A stretch of 64,000 bases of DNA from Parasponia andersonii (lineage: Eukaryota; Streptophyta; Magnoliopsida; Rosales; Cannabaceae). This document shows positions 1 through 11,348 of this stretch, in pieces (positions within the stretch are counted from its first letter, which is position 1; each line of letters begins with the position of its first letter). Location of the stretch: positions 358,452 to 422,451 of the forward strand of contig JXTB01000044.1 in assembly GCA_002914805.1 (NCBI GenBank). The letters are read 5' to 3'. Both the position numbers and the translations under genes were made by a program. Below the pieces are notes generated by a model, which worked only from the letters and a program-made list of their open reading frames with translations, was not told where the DNA came from and did no database searches.

Positions 1-1009
1 TTTATATAGTTGTTGTAAGTTCATGAAAGACATAAGTATGATATGATCATTTAAGTTTGATTTTCAAGAAGTGAAGTTTACAACGCATTAGATTTAAGTA
101 TATTGTTTAATCTATCTGTGTTGGGTAGGTATAGTTTGAACATGCATCTTTCCCACATAGGTAAGCATAGCTTACTGATTGTCAGGACTGAATATTATAC
201 TATAAGTTATGTGCGATATAGTACCTAGTCGGTTTGCGTTAGGTAAGTATAGTTTGCATTAGTTATATATTTCCTTCCTGACTAGTGTAACTTTGTAGTA
301 TACTCAAGGGTTCTATAAAGAAACGTTTTCTATGAAGAGTGCATCAAAATGAAAAATTATAAAAGAAAGAGTACGATGTGAATTTCAATAAAGTTTATGT
401 ATAAAACACGTTCATGAGCATGCATGACCTTTACTTACTGAGCATTAGCTTATTTAGTTCATGTGATACAGATGAGTTTGACCAGTGAGGAGATATATGA
501 TATATAGAATTGCTGGTCGGCTAGCATGTTTTCTTATCGCCATGATCATAGAGATGTAGACGAGCTTGACTTGTGAGCGATGTTTTCTTTGCATTTCGAT
601 ATTTTGATGTGTTGTAAATATTACTGTTGATGGCAAGATAAGCTGATAAAGATTTTTTGATTGTACATTTTGTAAAGATACTTTTTAAAAAGTAACGCTA
701 CTCAGGTTTTAAAGTTTGAAAAGTTTAAATTAGCCTATTTTTTTGAACAAAACTAAAATTATAGTTTATAAAAAAATAATACTTTCTAGTTTGATTTATG
801 TAGTGATATAGTTAAGATAGGAGATATTATATACTTAAGGTCTCGAGGGTCTCTCTGCTTGTGGTGGCAATTTCAGAGCTGTGGATAAATTTCTCTTTTG
901 TATTCCTTTGATGAATGTCTAGATCGATTTATCACATTCTCATTGAAAAAAATAACAGTGAGAAAATAATGTTGTGGATAAATTTGCCTCTAGTGTTTTA
1001 AAGTTTTTT
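1..1009. other. AT-rich intergenic DNA, no gene seen
   Basis: No open frame here has a recognisable protein family. The block is AT-rich with short direct words. The stretch around 420-500 faintly resembles the layout of the antisense LTR piece near 8480-8540, so it may be an old LTR remnant, but I cannot show this. Confidence 0.4.
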
Positions 1010-1366
1010 GGCCTTATTTGGTTCATTAATTCTATGTTATTCAAATAGTATGCTCATTATAATGAGTATTTGTTTCAATAATTTCAGTTTTTTCATTCAA
1101 ACATTTCATTGGAATGAGTTTTTGTTTCAATAATTCAATTTTTCTATTCAAATGGTCTATTAGTTACATCAATCATTAGAATATATTTTTTCTTGGAATG
1201 AGAATAATGCTCCCGTTTTATTTTCGGCTGACTTCATTCGAATGCTCTTATCTTAGTTACAACTCTTTCAATTTTTTTTCCCTTCAGATATCTTGTATTT
1301 TAATTATAATTTATTCTACAATTTTCATTTAAATACACTTATTTAATAAGTGAACCAAATGGAGTC
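1010..1366. repeat. Probable MITE (small DNA transposon)
   Basis: About 357 bp with inverted ends. The left end at 1010-1032 and the reverse complement of the right end at 1341-1366 share the core ATTTGGTTCA. The interior is AT-rich, carries partly repeated words such as TTTGTTTCAATAAT, and has no coding capacity. The ends resemble the TTTGGTTC-type termini of plant hAT or Harbinger MITEs. No target duplication was established. Confidence 0.5.
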
Positions 1367-2442
1367 AATTTTTTTTTAATAGAAACATTATAGGTGCTAC
1401 CTTCTAACTTTTTATTTTTAAATCATTATAGAGACATGTATAATCGTTTACTATTTTTTTTGTCTCTATATTTTTTTCCACTAAGTTTTACCTAATGAGG
1501 TTTAAATAAGGTACAATCTGGTAGCCTTATATATTTCCTTTTTGGTTGTGATAATTTAGTTTAGGACTTTCTCTTTTTTCTCTTCTTATTAATAATTTTT
1601 TTTTCAGTTAAGACCTATTGAGCGCCAGAAAAAGGTAAGAATGATTTCTTAATTTAATTAGGCTGCTTGAGTTCTATTTTGACATTTTTTTTCTTATTTT
1701 TGGTCTCTATTCATAAGTGGAAAAATATCAAAACTAAAGTAGCATAGTTTATTAAGAACAAGTACTAATGCCGCTATGCTTTTATACGGGGCGGGCAATG
1801 TCTCCAAAAGGAAGCGAAGAGTGCATCAAAGGGCTTTCGTACGCAGACTTGGATCTTTTCTATTTTAAGCTCATTAGGTTGCATACATGCCTATGCTAAA
1901 GACACCTGCAAATTGTCTTGCTGTGCTAATTAAAGGACAATTGTGCGTAAAAAGCACTGATTAATTCGTGACATCACCCACATTAGTTAAGGGGGTCCCA
2001 TGCATCATTACGAGATCATCCACGTAACATCTTATAATGAATGTCTGAGGCATGACTCTTAGCATGTCTGTACGTTATATGAAATACCGGCGAGCAAATA
2101 TAAACGTCAGAGCATTATAGCTTAAGTTTCAACCTTGCTTAATTTTGAATATAATTTTTTTTTTTCCTAACAAAACAGAGTACTGACGGTTCAAGAGGGT
2201 ACCTGTGCAGAAAATTGTTACACACAAGTCACTTCAAGTCATACTTTTTTTTTTTATATATATATAAACCAATTAAACTTCAAATGTGGAACTTTTTTGA
2301 ACTCACTTAAATCAATCGAACATTACAATCTTTCTAACGAATGAAAAATTCGTATTAATCAAATTTCTTAACTTTGATCTTGAGTTTGAAAATATAAATC
2401 CAACAACTTTTATTTGGGCAACAAAATATAGATATGCATGTC
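1367..2442. other. Intergenic DNA with a possible exon remnant
   Basis: Mostly AT-rich. It includes a 27-nt stretch at 1608-1634 bounded by a pyrimidine-rich acceptor and an AAG|GTAAGA donor, and a slightly GC-richer patch at 1785-1870. Neither gives a recognisable protein, so no gene is called. Confidence 0.35.
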
Positions 2443-2466
2443 ATATATATATATATATATATATAT
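2443..2466. repeat. (AT)n microsatellite
   Basis: Uninterrupted AT dinucleotides, 24 bp, about 210 bp beyond the stop codon of the methyltransferase gene (its 3' side). Confidence 0.9.
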
Positions 2467-2674
2467 GGCATTACATGATTTTGTTAAATATCTTAAAACA
2501 CATGGTTGAGCAAAATAATCACACTAGCGGCTATACGTACGTAGAGGTACCGGACGATTTTTTTTTTTAATAAAGAAAATAACATCTTAAAAGCAATAAC
2601 CTTCCACTTATTAAATATAGCCATGCACGTTATACTAATATTTTGGATGAAATATCGATTACAAATGATGATGA

Positions 2675-4771
2675 TCATCCTCTTTTGGTCAGCGACACTA
2701 TCACATTGATAAACTCGGTCTTTTCCTTTGACATTCGTTCGACAAGAATCTCCCTGTACCTGCGGAAGACTTCATCAATTATTGCTTCACCAAAATGGCT
2801 AACGAGCAGTGGTTCTGCCACGGCTCTCATGCACTTGGCGACACTGTATCCGTTGTCGTCAAGCTCTTCGGATGGGCTATACGCATTGTCGTAAGCATTC
2901 CAGTTGACTTGAGAAACCTCCACTTTGTTGAGGTTGAATGATCCTTCCTTAACAACCTCGGATCTCACTTCATTTGGGGATGGCGTGTACTGAGGAATGT
3001 TGAAAGTGTCCATTTTCTCCTCCTCTATGATTCCCTGCACCCGTGTATATTTTTAATTGAAAAATTAAAATAAAAATTGTGCTTCGATCAATCATAATCT
3101 TTCATTCCCATGGGTATTACTCTATGAAAGTTCCACAAAATAAATTAATTATTGTTGTTCAACAGTATTGACTGCACTGTTGCTAGCACACAGCTTGATT
3201 AGAAATTAATATTATGTATTGGCTCGCCTCTTAAAAGCATAAATTTTTGAGAGAAATGTATACTCACAAACTGCCCCCCCTTATGGGAATTTCAATTCGA
3301 ATTGCAAAATTCTCTGATTTTTTTCGGTCCGATCACACAAGTTTTGCGCGGATGCACTTAAATTGGTTCAGTACACACACGCGAAAAGGTAGTTGAAAAT
3401 TTGAATTAGAATGGTCCATCGGATTAAACCTTTTTGTTCTCGTAATAAATTAAAGTGATTTATTAGAAATGTACCTCTGAGACCATGTCGTTGAGGGCCA
3501 CCGCCAAAAGCTCCCAAATATAACAACCATCTTTGCTAGAGGGGTCTTCGCTCTTTCTTCCGAGAATTGTTAGAACCATACGCCCACCAGCCACTAATTC
3601 CTCCGAACGACACTTGAGGAAGAATGAAAAGTCTCTTTGGAATTGCTCCTTGTAAGCCTTAATCACACTCGGTGGGCTTGTATTAGCCATGTAAATGTTA
3701 CCTTTGTTATTCTCCACTCCCTCGGGAACCTTAGTACACATACTCACAAAAATTACTAATGTGCAAGTCTACATCATATCACAATGTGCTACGTATATAT
3801 ATGTCACCATCAATCACAAATAGTATTTGACTACTTGGCGGTTTTCTTAATTTTATGTGCGAGTTAATATATATTTATACCTGAGATAGCCATTGGAGAC
3901 TGTAAGATGAGTGGACAAAGTGCAGGCTCTTGGATGGAAAAAGCCTGCCGTAGAAGGATCCCGGAACGCCGGTTACGAAACACGGGCCGAAGCCGGGGCC
4001 CATTTGGCTTCTGAGCTTTTCATGGAAGGTTGGCAGGGACTTGAAAATTGAATTGAAGTCGTTCCCAGGGAGGTCATTCAAGTAGAGCTGAAACTCGGGT
4101 GATTGGTGACCTAGTTTCTTGCAAAGCTGGTGCACAACTTTGATGAGTTCGGAGACCACTAACAAGGTGTTTGGTCCTGAAGAACAACCCAAATCAGCAA
4201 TAGCTAGGCTCTTGGAGAAGCTGCTGTTGTAGTGGCTAACTATGGCTTCTTCTGTAATGGGCTTGGTCATGGATATCACCTTTTTCTGTGCAAAACTCGA
4301 AAATTAATTCCAATGCATGTTGTACGTGCTTATCTGATTATGCGACTAAAACGTTTTTACCTAGAGATAAATATATATACAGTAATGTTACACATTCTCA
4401 GAAATTATTTGGAAAAACTCAGATCATGTAGCTCTATATAATTATGTAGCATTACATAATTAGCTAGTTAGTATCAATGTCTGTCCGCCTCATTAGCAAT
4501 CACATATAATAAAGTCATCAATTAAGTTATAAATTTAAAAAGAATGTATACGAGATATTTCATAATTAGTATTTTCCATTTATGTAAAACAGTTATATGC
4601 GCGCAATATAATTAGTAGAAGTTGGTAGTGTATCATATATAGTGTATAGAAAATACAAAAAGAAAGTGTATTACAATTTTTGGGATGAATAATTACCTGA
4701 ACCAAGGAATTTTTGGCGTAACTTTTTTCTCCCACTCCTCCATTCATGTGAAGCACTTGAACAACTTCCAT
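2675..4771 (-). CDS. SABATH carboxyl/N-methyltransferase, 4 exons, 364 aa
   Basis: Exons on the minus strand: 4771-4697, 4285-3881, 3729-3475, 3034-2675. All junctions are GT-AG and phase 0. The 364-aa length is normal for SABATH (Methyltransf_7) enzymes, which transfer a methyl group from S-adenosylmethionine to carboxyl groups of small acids such as salicylate, benzoate, jasmonate or gibberellin, or to xanthine nitrogens. The N-terminus has the typical [16 protein letters not shown] pattern. The SAM-binding motif [12 protein letters not shown] lies at about residues 54-65. The active-site segment [13 protein letters not shown] has Gln at residue 156, where salicylate methyltransferases usually have Met and jasmonate methyltransferases His. 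The substrate therefore cannot be assigned. The protein is probably cytosolic, with no signal peptide or membrane segment seen. The start is the first ATG after a CT-rich leader. Confidence 0.93.
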
Positions 4772-4856
4772 CTCTCTCTCTCTCTGTGGTTCGATTATAT
4801 TGTGAGTTTATTTGTTGAGAGTTTGTTTTGATATCTTGTTCTTGAGAGATTACCCC

Positions 4857-4864
4857 TATTTATA
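4857..4864 (-). promoter_or_regulatory. TATA box of the SABATH gene
   Basis: TATAAATA on the minus strand, followed by AGGGG, about 86 bp upstream of the ATG. A (CT)n/(GA)n stretch of about 15 bp (4772-4787) lies between it and the start, as is common in plant 5' leaders. Confidence 0.65.
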
Positions 4865-4871
4865 TTCTCAT

Positions 4872-6889
4872 AGGAGTGGTATTTATTGTAATTTTCCCTA
4901 AACTACTAATTAATTAATTGGGATTTTAAATATTTGGTGTGTGTTTGTTTAGTTAAAATAATGTCATATTCTTAGTTGTCACTTCTGGTGGGCGCTCCTT
5001 AATTAGAACAGTTTTAGAATTTAGTGAACGACACATTTAGTTACGCAAAGAAAGGACGAAGTTTTAACAACCATCGACATGTGACATATCCTCTCTCCTT
5101 TTTCAGGTTAATTATGCTAGCCAGTAGTCAGTGAGCATGCAAAGGGTCTCTGACACGATACAGGTATATAAATCATAATATGATATATTACATGACGTCA
5201 TTTCTTATTCATGTTTCACACTTGTATTTATGACTTTGAAACGGTCGACAACTTTGAGATACTTTTTATCTGTTAACCTTAAAACTTGGAATGTAAAACG
5301 TATGACTCTTCTGCTCAAAAAAAAAAAAAAAAAAAACCGTATGACTCTACCAACCAAATGATCAATTAGGCAAAAGCAAAAAAAAAAAAAAAAAAAAATA
5401 CTATGGGCTATATAAGGGACTGATATCTGCTATCTTATTTTTCTATCCCAATTATTCTCTCATCTAGTAGATAGTAGACAATTCAACACTTTTTAGTAAC
5501 TATATTCTAGAGAGAATTAATTTGTTAAATTGAGATTTCATTTTATGTGTCCACTTTCTATAAAATAGGATAAGAAAATAAGACAATAGATTTCAGTCCA
5601 ACTTGAGGTACTAAGCATTAAGGTGTCAATTTTTTTCCTCGGATTACGTTGGGTTGCACACAAGTTCACATGAAATATCACTTCTTTTCTCAGTATGAAA
5701 CTGACATTTCTTGTGATGATTGATATCTTAATGTGTCTTATAACGTTACTAAAAAAAAAAAAAAAGGAAGAAAGAGAAAGAAAAAAAGCAAAGCAAAGCA
5801 TGCCGACATCATCCAGATGACATCATCATTATGCGTACCCTAATTAAGCTGCAGTTTCATTTCAAAGTGTAATTTGATTTGGAGTTACTTAGGGACGCTT
5901 TGACAAATTGCATACTAACTTAACTTTAGTGCCTAATATAAATCAATAATGCTATTTATATACTCCTCTAATTTTTTTTTTCCCTGACGAATATACTCCT
6001 CTAATTATCATCATTTTTCACGATGGTTCCTGCTTCTCGATAGCCATGTGTATGGCGTGCGCAAGTATACAACCACCTTCTTTTACATGAACTTATACAT
6101 CTATATATATAGAAGCACTATATGACAAATGACGCTACATTATTGTCTGCTAAGATTGAGAATCTTTGGTTTACAAGTCTGGGGATCTTGCCGGCCTTAA
6201 AGAATTAGTGAACTAAAAAATTGAGGAAAAGTTTGTTATGACTAAAATCTTTCCATGTTTTGTGCTTTGAGATCTCTAACTATTGCAATAGAAAACATTT
6301 GTCAATTAATTTAGAGATAAAGAATACATAAAACACGTGCATATATATATATATATTTATTTATTTTTGAAGATATATACTTATATAATATATAAATGGA
6401 TTTATTTGGATATATCTTTTTTATGTTTTTATTTGTTTTAATGAAATAAAAGGTCTTCACCATAATTTTATTTCATTTAAAAAAAAAAAGAAAATAAAAG
6501 TATACCTAAACAAAGAGCTTTTCCTTTGTTTTCTCTTTAAATTATGACTGCATAAATGGAGGAGATAGAGGTGATACTGAAATTCGTATATCATATCTTA
6601 CTTTGTATATATATAAGGCACAAAGAGTTCAAATTATCACCATCTTATTTACATCGGTGTATGAAGCTTCATATTTTTCAAGGGCATGTATTATTAACTT
6701 TTAACCGTTTTAAAAGTTGGGGGCTATATTTACACGCATAAAAGCACCCTTCTTTTAATAATTTAAAGATTAAGCTGGACAAACTTTTAAACGAATGGTA
6801 CACCCCTTCTTCTAATTAATAATCTTATATTTGGAGCATCATTTTATTCTTCTTTTTTTTTTTTTCCCCCCCCATTTTTTCTTTCTCTC
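4872..6889. other. Intergenic DNA upstream of the SABATH gene
   Basis: AT-rich with several poly-A tracts (5319-5336, 5380-5398, 5752-5765) and a short (AT)n at about 6343-6356. No gene family is recognisable in any frame; short open frames here have no support. Confidence 0.5.
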
Positions 6890-8546
6890 TTCGGAACTGT
6901 TCACTTGCCGATCAACCACTGTGAATCACTGTCGATGCACGACCCCACAACCTTCGTCAGTTGCCGCTGAATTGATGTCAACTAGCACTGTGCCCTTACG
7001 CCACTGGTAGCTGGAGATGGGATCTTCCGAAAGTAACGCTAGCCGTGGTATTTTTCCAGCCAAATGTCGTCGTCGACCGCCTGTTCGCCTCACCACCAGC
7101 ACGTTACCTCATTTTTCGAGTCAGCGATTGAACCAAGTAGGTGGTTTCTCTCAATTCTCTCTCGAACGAGTTCCGGTGAGAATCACGTAACAATTGCAAT
7201 ATTTCACAATTTAAATTTTGGTATTTTTGTAACTATTTCGTAAAATAATTAATTAGTTCGTAAAAATTATACCATGTAAAGGAGTAGATTGAGTCAAGAA
7301 TAAATGTGACTTTATGGTGTTGAAACAATATTAAGAGACGTGTTAATTATCGAATTGAAAAATAATACTTTTTTTTTTAATATATTTTAAAAAGTGATAT
7401 TTTTATAATTTTACGATTAGAGGCCGTTTAAGGCTTGGGATCTCGAAACAAAATTCTGACCTAAAATTTGGATTCAGTGAGATCAAGAGATGAATTTTAA
7501 TATAAAATATCATTACGTTTCGAAATGGCACGAATTTGAGACATATGTCTCAGAATTTGTCTTATTTCGGAATCCAAATTTATCGAATTATATGTTTAAT
7601 TTAGTTATTTTGAGTGCTAGAAATTTAGTAGTGAAGTTCGTTTCACGATTTTGAATTTTCGTTTGAAAATCGAATTTTTAAACTAAGTGATTAAAGATTT
7701 GAAAATGACCCTTAATCCTTTGAATGACTGCTAAACGATATCAAATACTCTCCATAGCATCGTAATACTATCTAGACACTCGATTGAGATAGGGATTTAA
7801 TTACTTGATTCTAAAATTAGTTTGATTTATCAATTTATATATTTTCAATAAATATAAAATTTCGTAAAATAATTTGTGAAAATTGTATTTGAATATTTTT
7901 TGTCTTGATTTCAGATTTAAATTGTTTGGGAGATACGTCATGCCGGTTGATGTGTCATATATACTATTTTGGATTATTTTTTATAAGAAATTGAATTTTT
8001 AGATTTTGATAAAAAACAACCGTTATGTCGTCGAAATTTTTAAAAAATCCAAAATAATTTCAGAACTCAGTTTTAAGGACCAAATAGTTAGATTAAAGAA
8101 TATTGTATAGTTATTTTGTGATTTTGTGGAAATGGTGTATATTATTATTTTGTCATTCATTTAGCATTTACATGCATTCATATACTTATGCGGTCGTGAG
8201 ACTTACAGTACCCCACGTTGGGTACTTGGACTTATACTCGTCTTTATAAATAGCTCAGATTTACAAATGACCCACTAGGATACCTCAGACATCATAATTA
8301 CATGTATAGTTATATATTTCTTGAATAGGAATCTACTAGTTTTAATGGATGATTTAGAATGGTTTGGAATATTTGAACCTTTGGATTGTAATTTTCACTT
8401 GGATTTCGTGAACTATTTTGAATGGACTATGCATGACCTTCTACATGAATATTTTTTTTTTTTTTTTATATTTAAAGCCTGTAATTGATGTTTTACTGGA
8501 CATTTACTCACTCCTATTCTTCTGCTCAGATGGAACTCAATATACA
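6890..8546 (-). repeat. Antisense, diverged LTR of the TGTCACGACCC family
   Basis: Read on the minus strand, 7430-8546 follows the same order of words as about 8970-9980 of the solo LTR immediately to its right. The shared parts include a CCATCTGAG segment, a region with GACATCATAATTA, a stretch before ACTAGTTTT, and a late region with ATCGTTT and ACATATAATT. The GC-richer part at 6890-7150 fits the GC-rich 3' part of this LTR family. The copy is clearly more diverged and stops abruptly at 8546, where the plus-strand LTR begins. The left limit is uncertain. Confidence 0.6.
8542..8546. repeat. Target-site duplication ATACA, left
   Basis: Identical to 10748-10752 on the other side of the solo LTR. 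Confidence 0.85.
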
Positions 8547-10747
8547 TGTCACGACCCGAGGCTGGGGTTAATGGCAAAATAGGTATTTCATAAAATAGAA
8601 ATATTAAAAATATTTTTTAAAATGACTCATTTAATTCAAAAATTTGCCTCAGAGACTCTAACTTTTCAAATTGGCCTCAATAAAATATTTTATTGAAAAT
8701 AAAACTCCATAGTTATGCATTACTCATTAGGTATAGACAGTAAATAAAACAGTTATTTTTTAGTCATATATCACAAATCATCTTATACTCAAATTTAGAC
8801 ATAAGTAATATAAATCATGTCCAAATTTTACAGTCTAGTTCATAAAGTTTAAAGAAATCTAAATTTTCATACTCAAACTTAAATATTTCACAAATCTCAT
8901 AGGAATTTATCAAAATATAAATAAACTAGTTATTCTGTAATACTTCGATCTAGTTCTCCTAGTCCAAATCACACTGAATGCCATCTGAGGGGAAGAATGT
9001 GATGAGCTAATACTCAGTAGAGAATCGATTACAAATTTTTATTACATAAAAAATAAACTCACGTTGAAGATTCTGCAAGGTTAGTAGTCTACTCAAAAAA
9101 ATTCATAAAATCCAAGTAGAAATCACTGTCCAATAGTTTAAATATTCTAAACCATTGTAAATCATTCATCAAAACTAGTATATATCTATTCAAGCCAACA
9201 TATAACCATGTATATAATTATGATGTCTGAACTGTCCTAGTGGATTACTTGCAAATCTGAATTGCCAAGAGAGGCCTTGTAAGTCCAATCACTCAATGTG
9301 GAGCATCGTAAGTCCAATGGTCGCGTAAGTGTGTGAATGCATGCAAATAATATATGAGTGACAGAATAAGGATATGTACCATTTCCAAAAAATCACAAAA
9401 TAACTATGTAGTATTATTTAATCAAACCATTTTTAGTCCCCAAAATTGAGTTATCAAATTATTTGATATTTTTTTAAAAATTTTGGTATTATAATGGCCG
9501 TTTTTGATCAAAACCTAAAAAATTCAATTTTCTGCAAAAGATAGTTCAAAACAGTATATATGATACGCCAATCTAGTGTGATGTGCCTCCAAAGTAATTT
9601 ATATCTCAAATCAGGTCAAAACAGATATAAATCATATTTTTATAAATTATTTCACAAAATTCTATATTTATTTAAAATACGTGAAAATCAAAATTAAACC
9701 AATTTAAAGATTAAGTTATCGAATCTCTACCTCTATTGAGTGTCCAATTGGTGTTATGGGGCTATGGAGAAGATTTAACATCGTTTAAGTATCGTTTGGA
9801 GGGTCAGATGTCGTTTTCGTATCTTTAATTTCTTGGTTTGAAAACTTGATTTTCAAATGGAGCTTCAAATCATGAAACAAACATCATCACTGAATTTAGA
9901 ACAATAAAAAAAATGATAGGTTAGACATATAATTTGTCTAATTTAGAGCAAGGCCTGATGATACGCAAATCGAGACAAATTTGAGCAGTCAAATTTCGAT
10001 TTTTGTACCCATTTTAAAACATAGTCAATATATAACTTTTTTTTTACTATTTTCAATGCAGATTCCAAAAAAAATATTAGTTTCAAAATCTAATGGTCTA
10101 ATCAAAAAGTCAAGTTCGAAATTATTTATACATAAAGCTGCCCAATAAAATTAAACTCAAATAGAGCAAAATTGAGACACGAGACATCTACCACAAGATT
10201 GCCCGTGAGGAGAGGAGTCTACAATGACCAATTTCGCAACGAACGGCAGTTGGAATAATCTCCGGTGAGTGTTTTGGTTTACATAATTTTCAGCGTTTTC
10301 CCAATGATTAGCTGCTCTGGCGAGGCTTGGTTCAGTGACACTGTGATCATTCGGTAGTGGCGTATCGTTTCCGAGTGGTAGAAGACTTCAACGACGGTGG
10401 GTTGGACGGCTGCAACAGTTGGCCTTATGTGAAGGGGCTCAGGAATCTTGAGGAGGAAGAAGGGAAAATGCAAGGATTTATGGGCAATTTTAGAAACTGT
10501 AGCGCTACGTGTCAATTTTTGAGAGATTGGTCACTGTTTGAATTATTTATACTTTAACCCATTTTTTTGAAATTTTTATTCAAAAACTTAAATAATTACA
10601 CTTTGATTTCAATTTTTAAGTTTTCCTTATATATTTGCCCAAACGAACCTATACACCTGATTCCTTCTAAATTCATACAATAATTCGATTTTAAAAAAAA
10701 TTGGTCAAAAGAACATAGTACCCTCGTTTAATTTAAGGGGTTTTACA
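8547..10747 (+). mobile_element. Solo LTR, copy 1 of a 2.2-kb family
   Basis: Starts TGTCACGACCC and ends GGGGTTTTACA, the inverted TG...CA ends of an LTR. A perfect 5-bp target duplication ATACA flanks it (8542-8546 and 10748-10752). There is no internal retrotransposon sequence between the ends, so it is best read as a solo LTR left by recombination between two LTRs. Length is 2201 bp. TGTCAC-type starts and GGGTTTTACA-type ends are common in plant gypsy elements; the lineage is not proven here. Short open frames inside (for example 10357-10557) recur in the duplicated copy and are not genes. Confidence 0.85.
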
Positions 10748-11347
10748 ATACAATTGAATATGACGCTCATAATTAAAATTAAAATCAAAAGAATCAAATG
10801 AATGCACTACCAATATTTAAAAAAAAAATTGTAACATGCCACACCATTTGTCAATAAACAGAAATTCAAATGCAAAAAAGTCTGGCTCCCTTATTCCTAC
10901 TACTTCACTTCCAATAACCCATAATTAAAATAAACATATGACATCTTTTGAGCCAATAGGTTCTATCATCCACTCTCTGTTTGGAGGCACTGGATTATAT
11001 TTATTATCAGCTAGCGTAACAACCACAAAGGAACAGGTATTCATAACACACACAAGATAAATATATATATATACACTATAATTAATTAGTCAAACTTATT
11101 AGTTATATTACTGTACTAATTCAGAATAGATTATTTTCTTTCCACTGTAATTTTGTGCGCCTAAATTTCTTTTCTGATTTGCTTCTTTTTCTCCGATTGT
11201 TGTACCCTCTGTCTACTATACTTTGGAGTATATGTTGTTAGGTTAACGGCTCTTTTGTTTGTATTCACCAAATGTTGCCTACTGGTATAGATCTTTTGCC
11301 GAATGATCTTCATGATAACCCATAAAATAATAACCCTTAAAGTCAAG
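9541..11347. repeat. Direct duplication, unit 1
   Basis: About 1.8 kb that includes the last 1.2 kb of the solo LTR plus 600 bp of flanking DNA. It is repeated almost base for base in unit 2 (11349-13116). Differences are mostly single-base changes, many of them C/T or G/A, more frequent in the LTR part than in the flank. Confidence 0.95.
10748..10752. repeat. Target-site duplication ATACA, right
   Basis: Identical to 8542-8546. Confidence 0.85.
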
Positions 11348-11348
11348 N
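11348..11348. other. Single N at the duplication join
   Basis: One ambiguous base lies exactly between the last base of unit 1 and the first base of unit 2, suggesting an assembly join. Confidence 0.95.
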
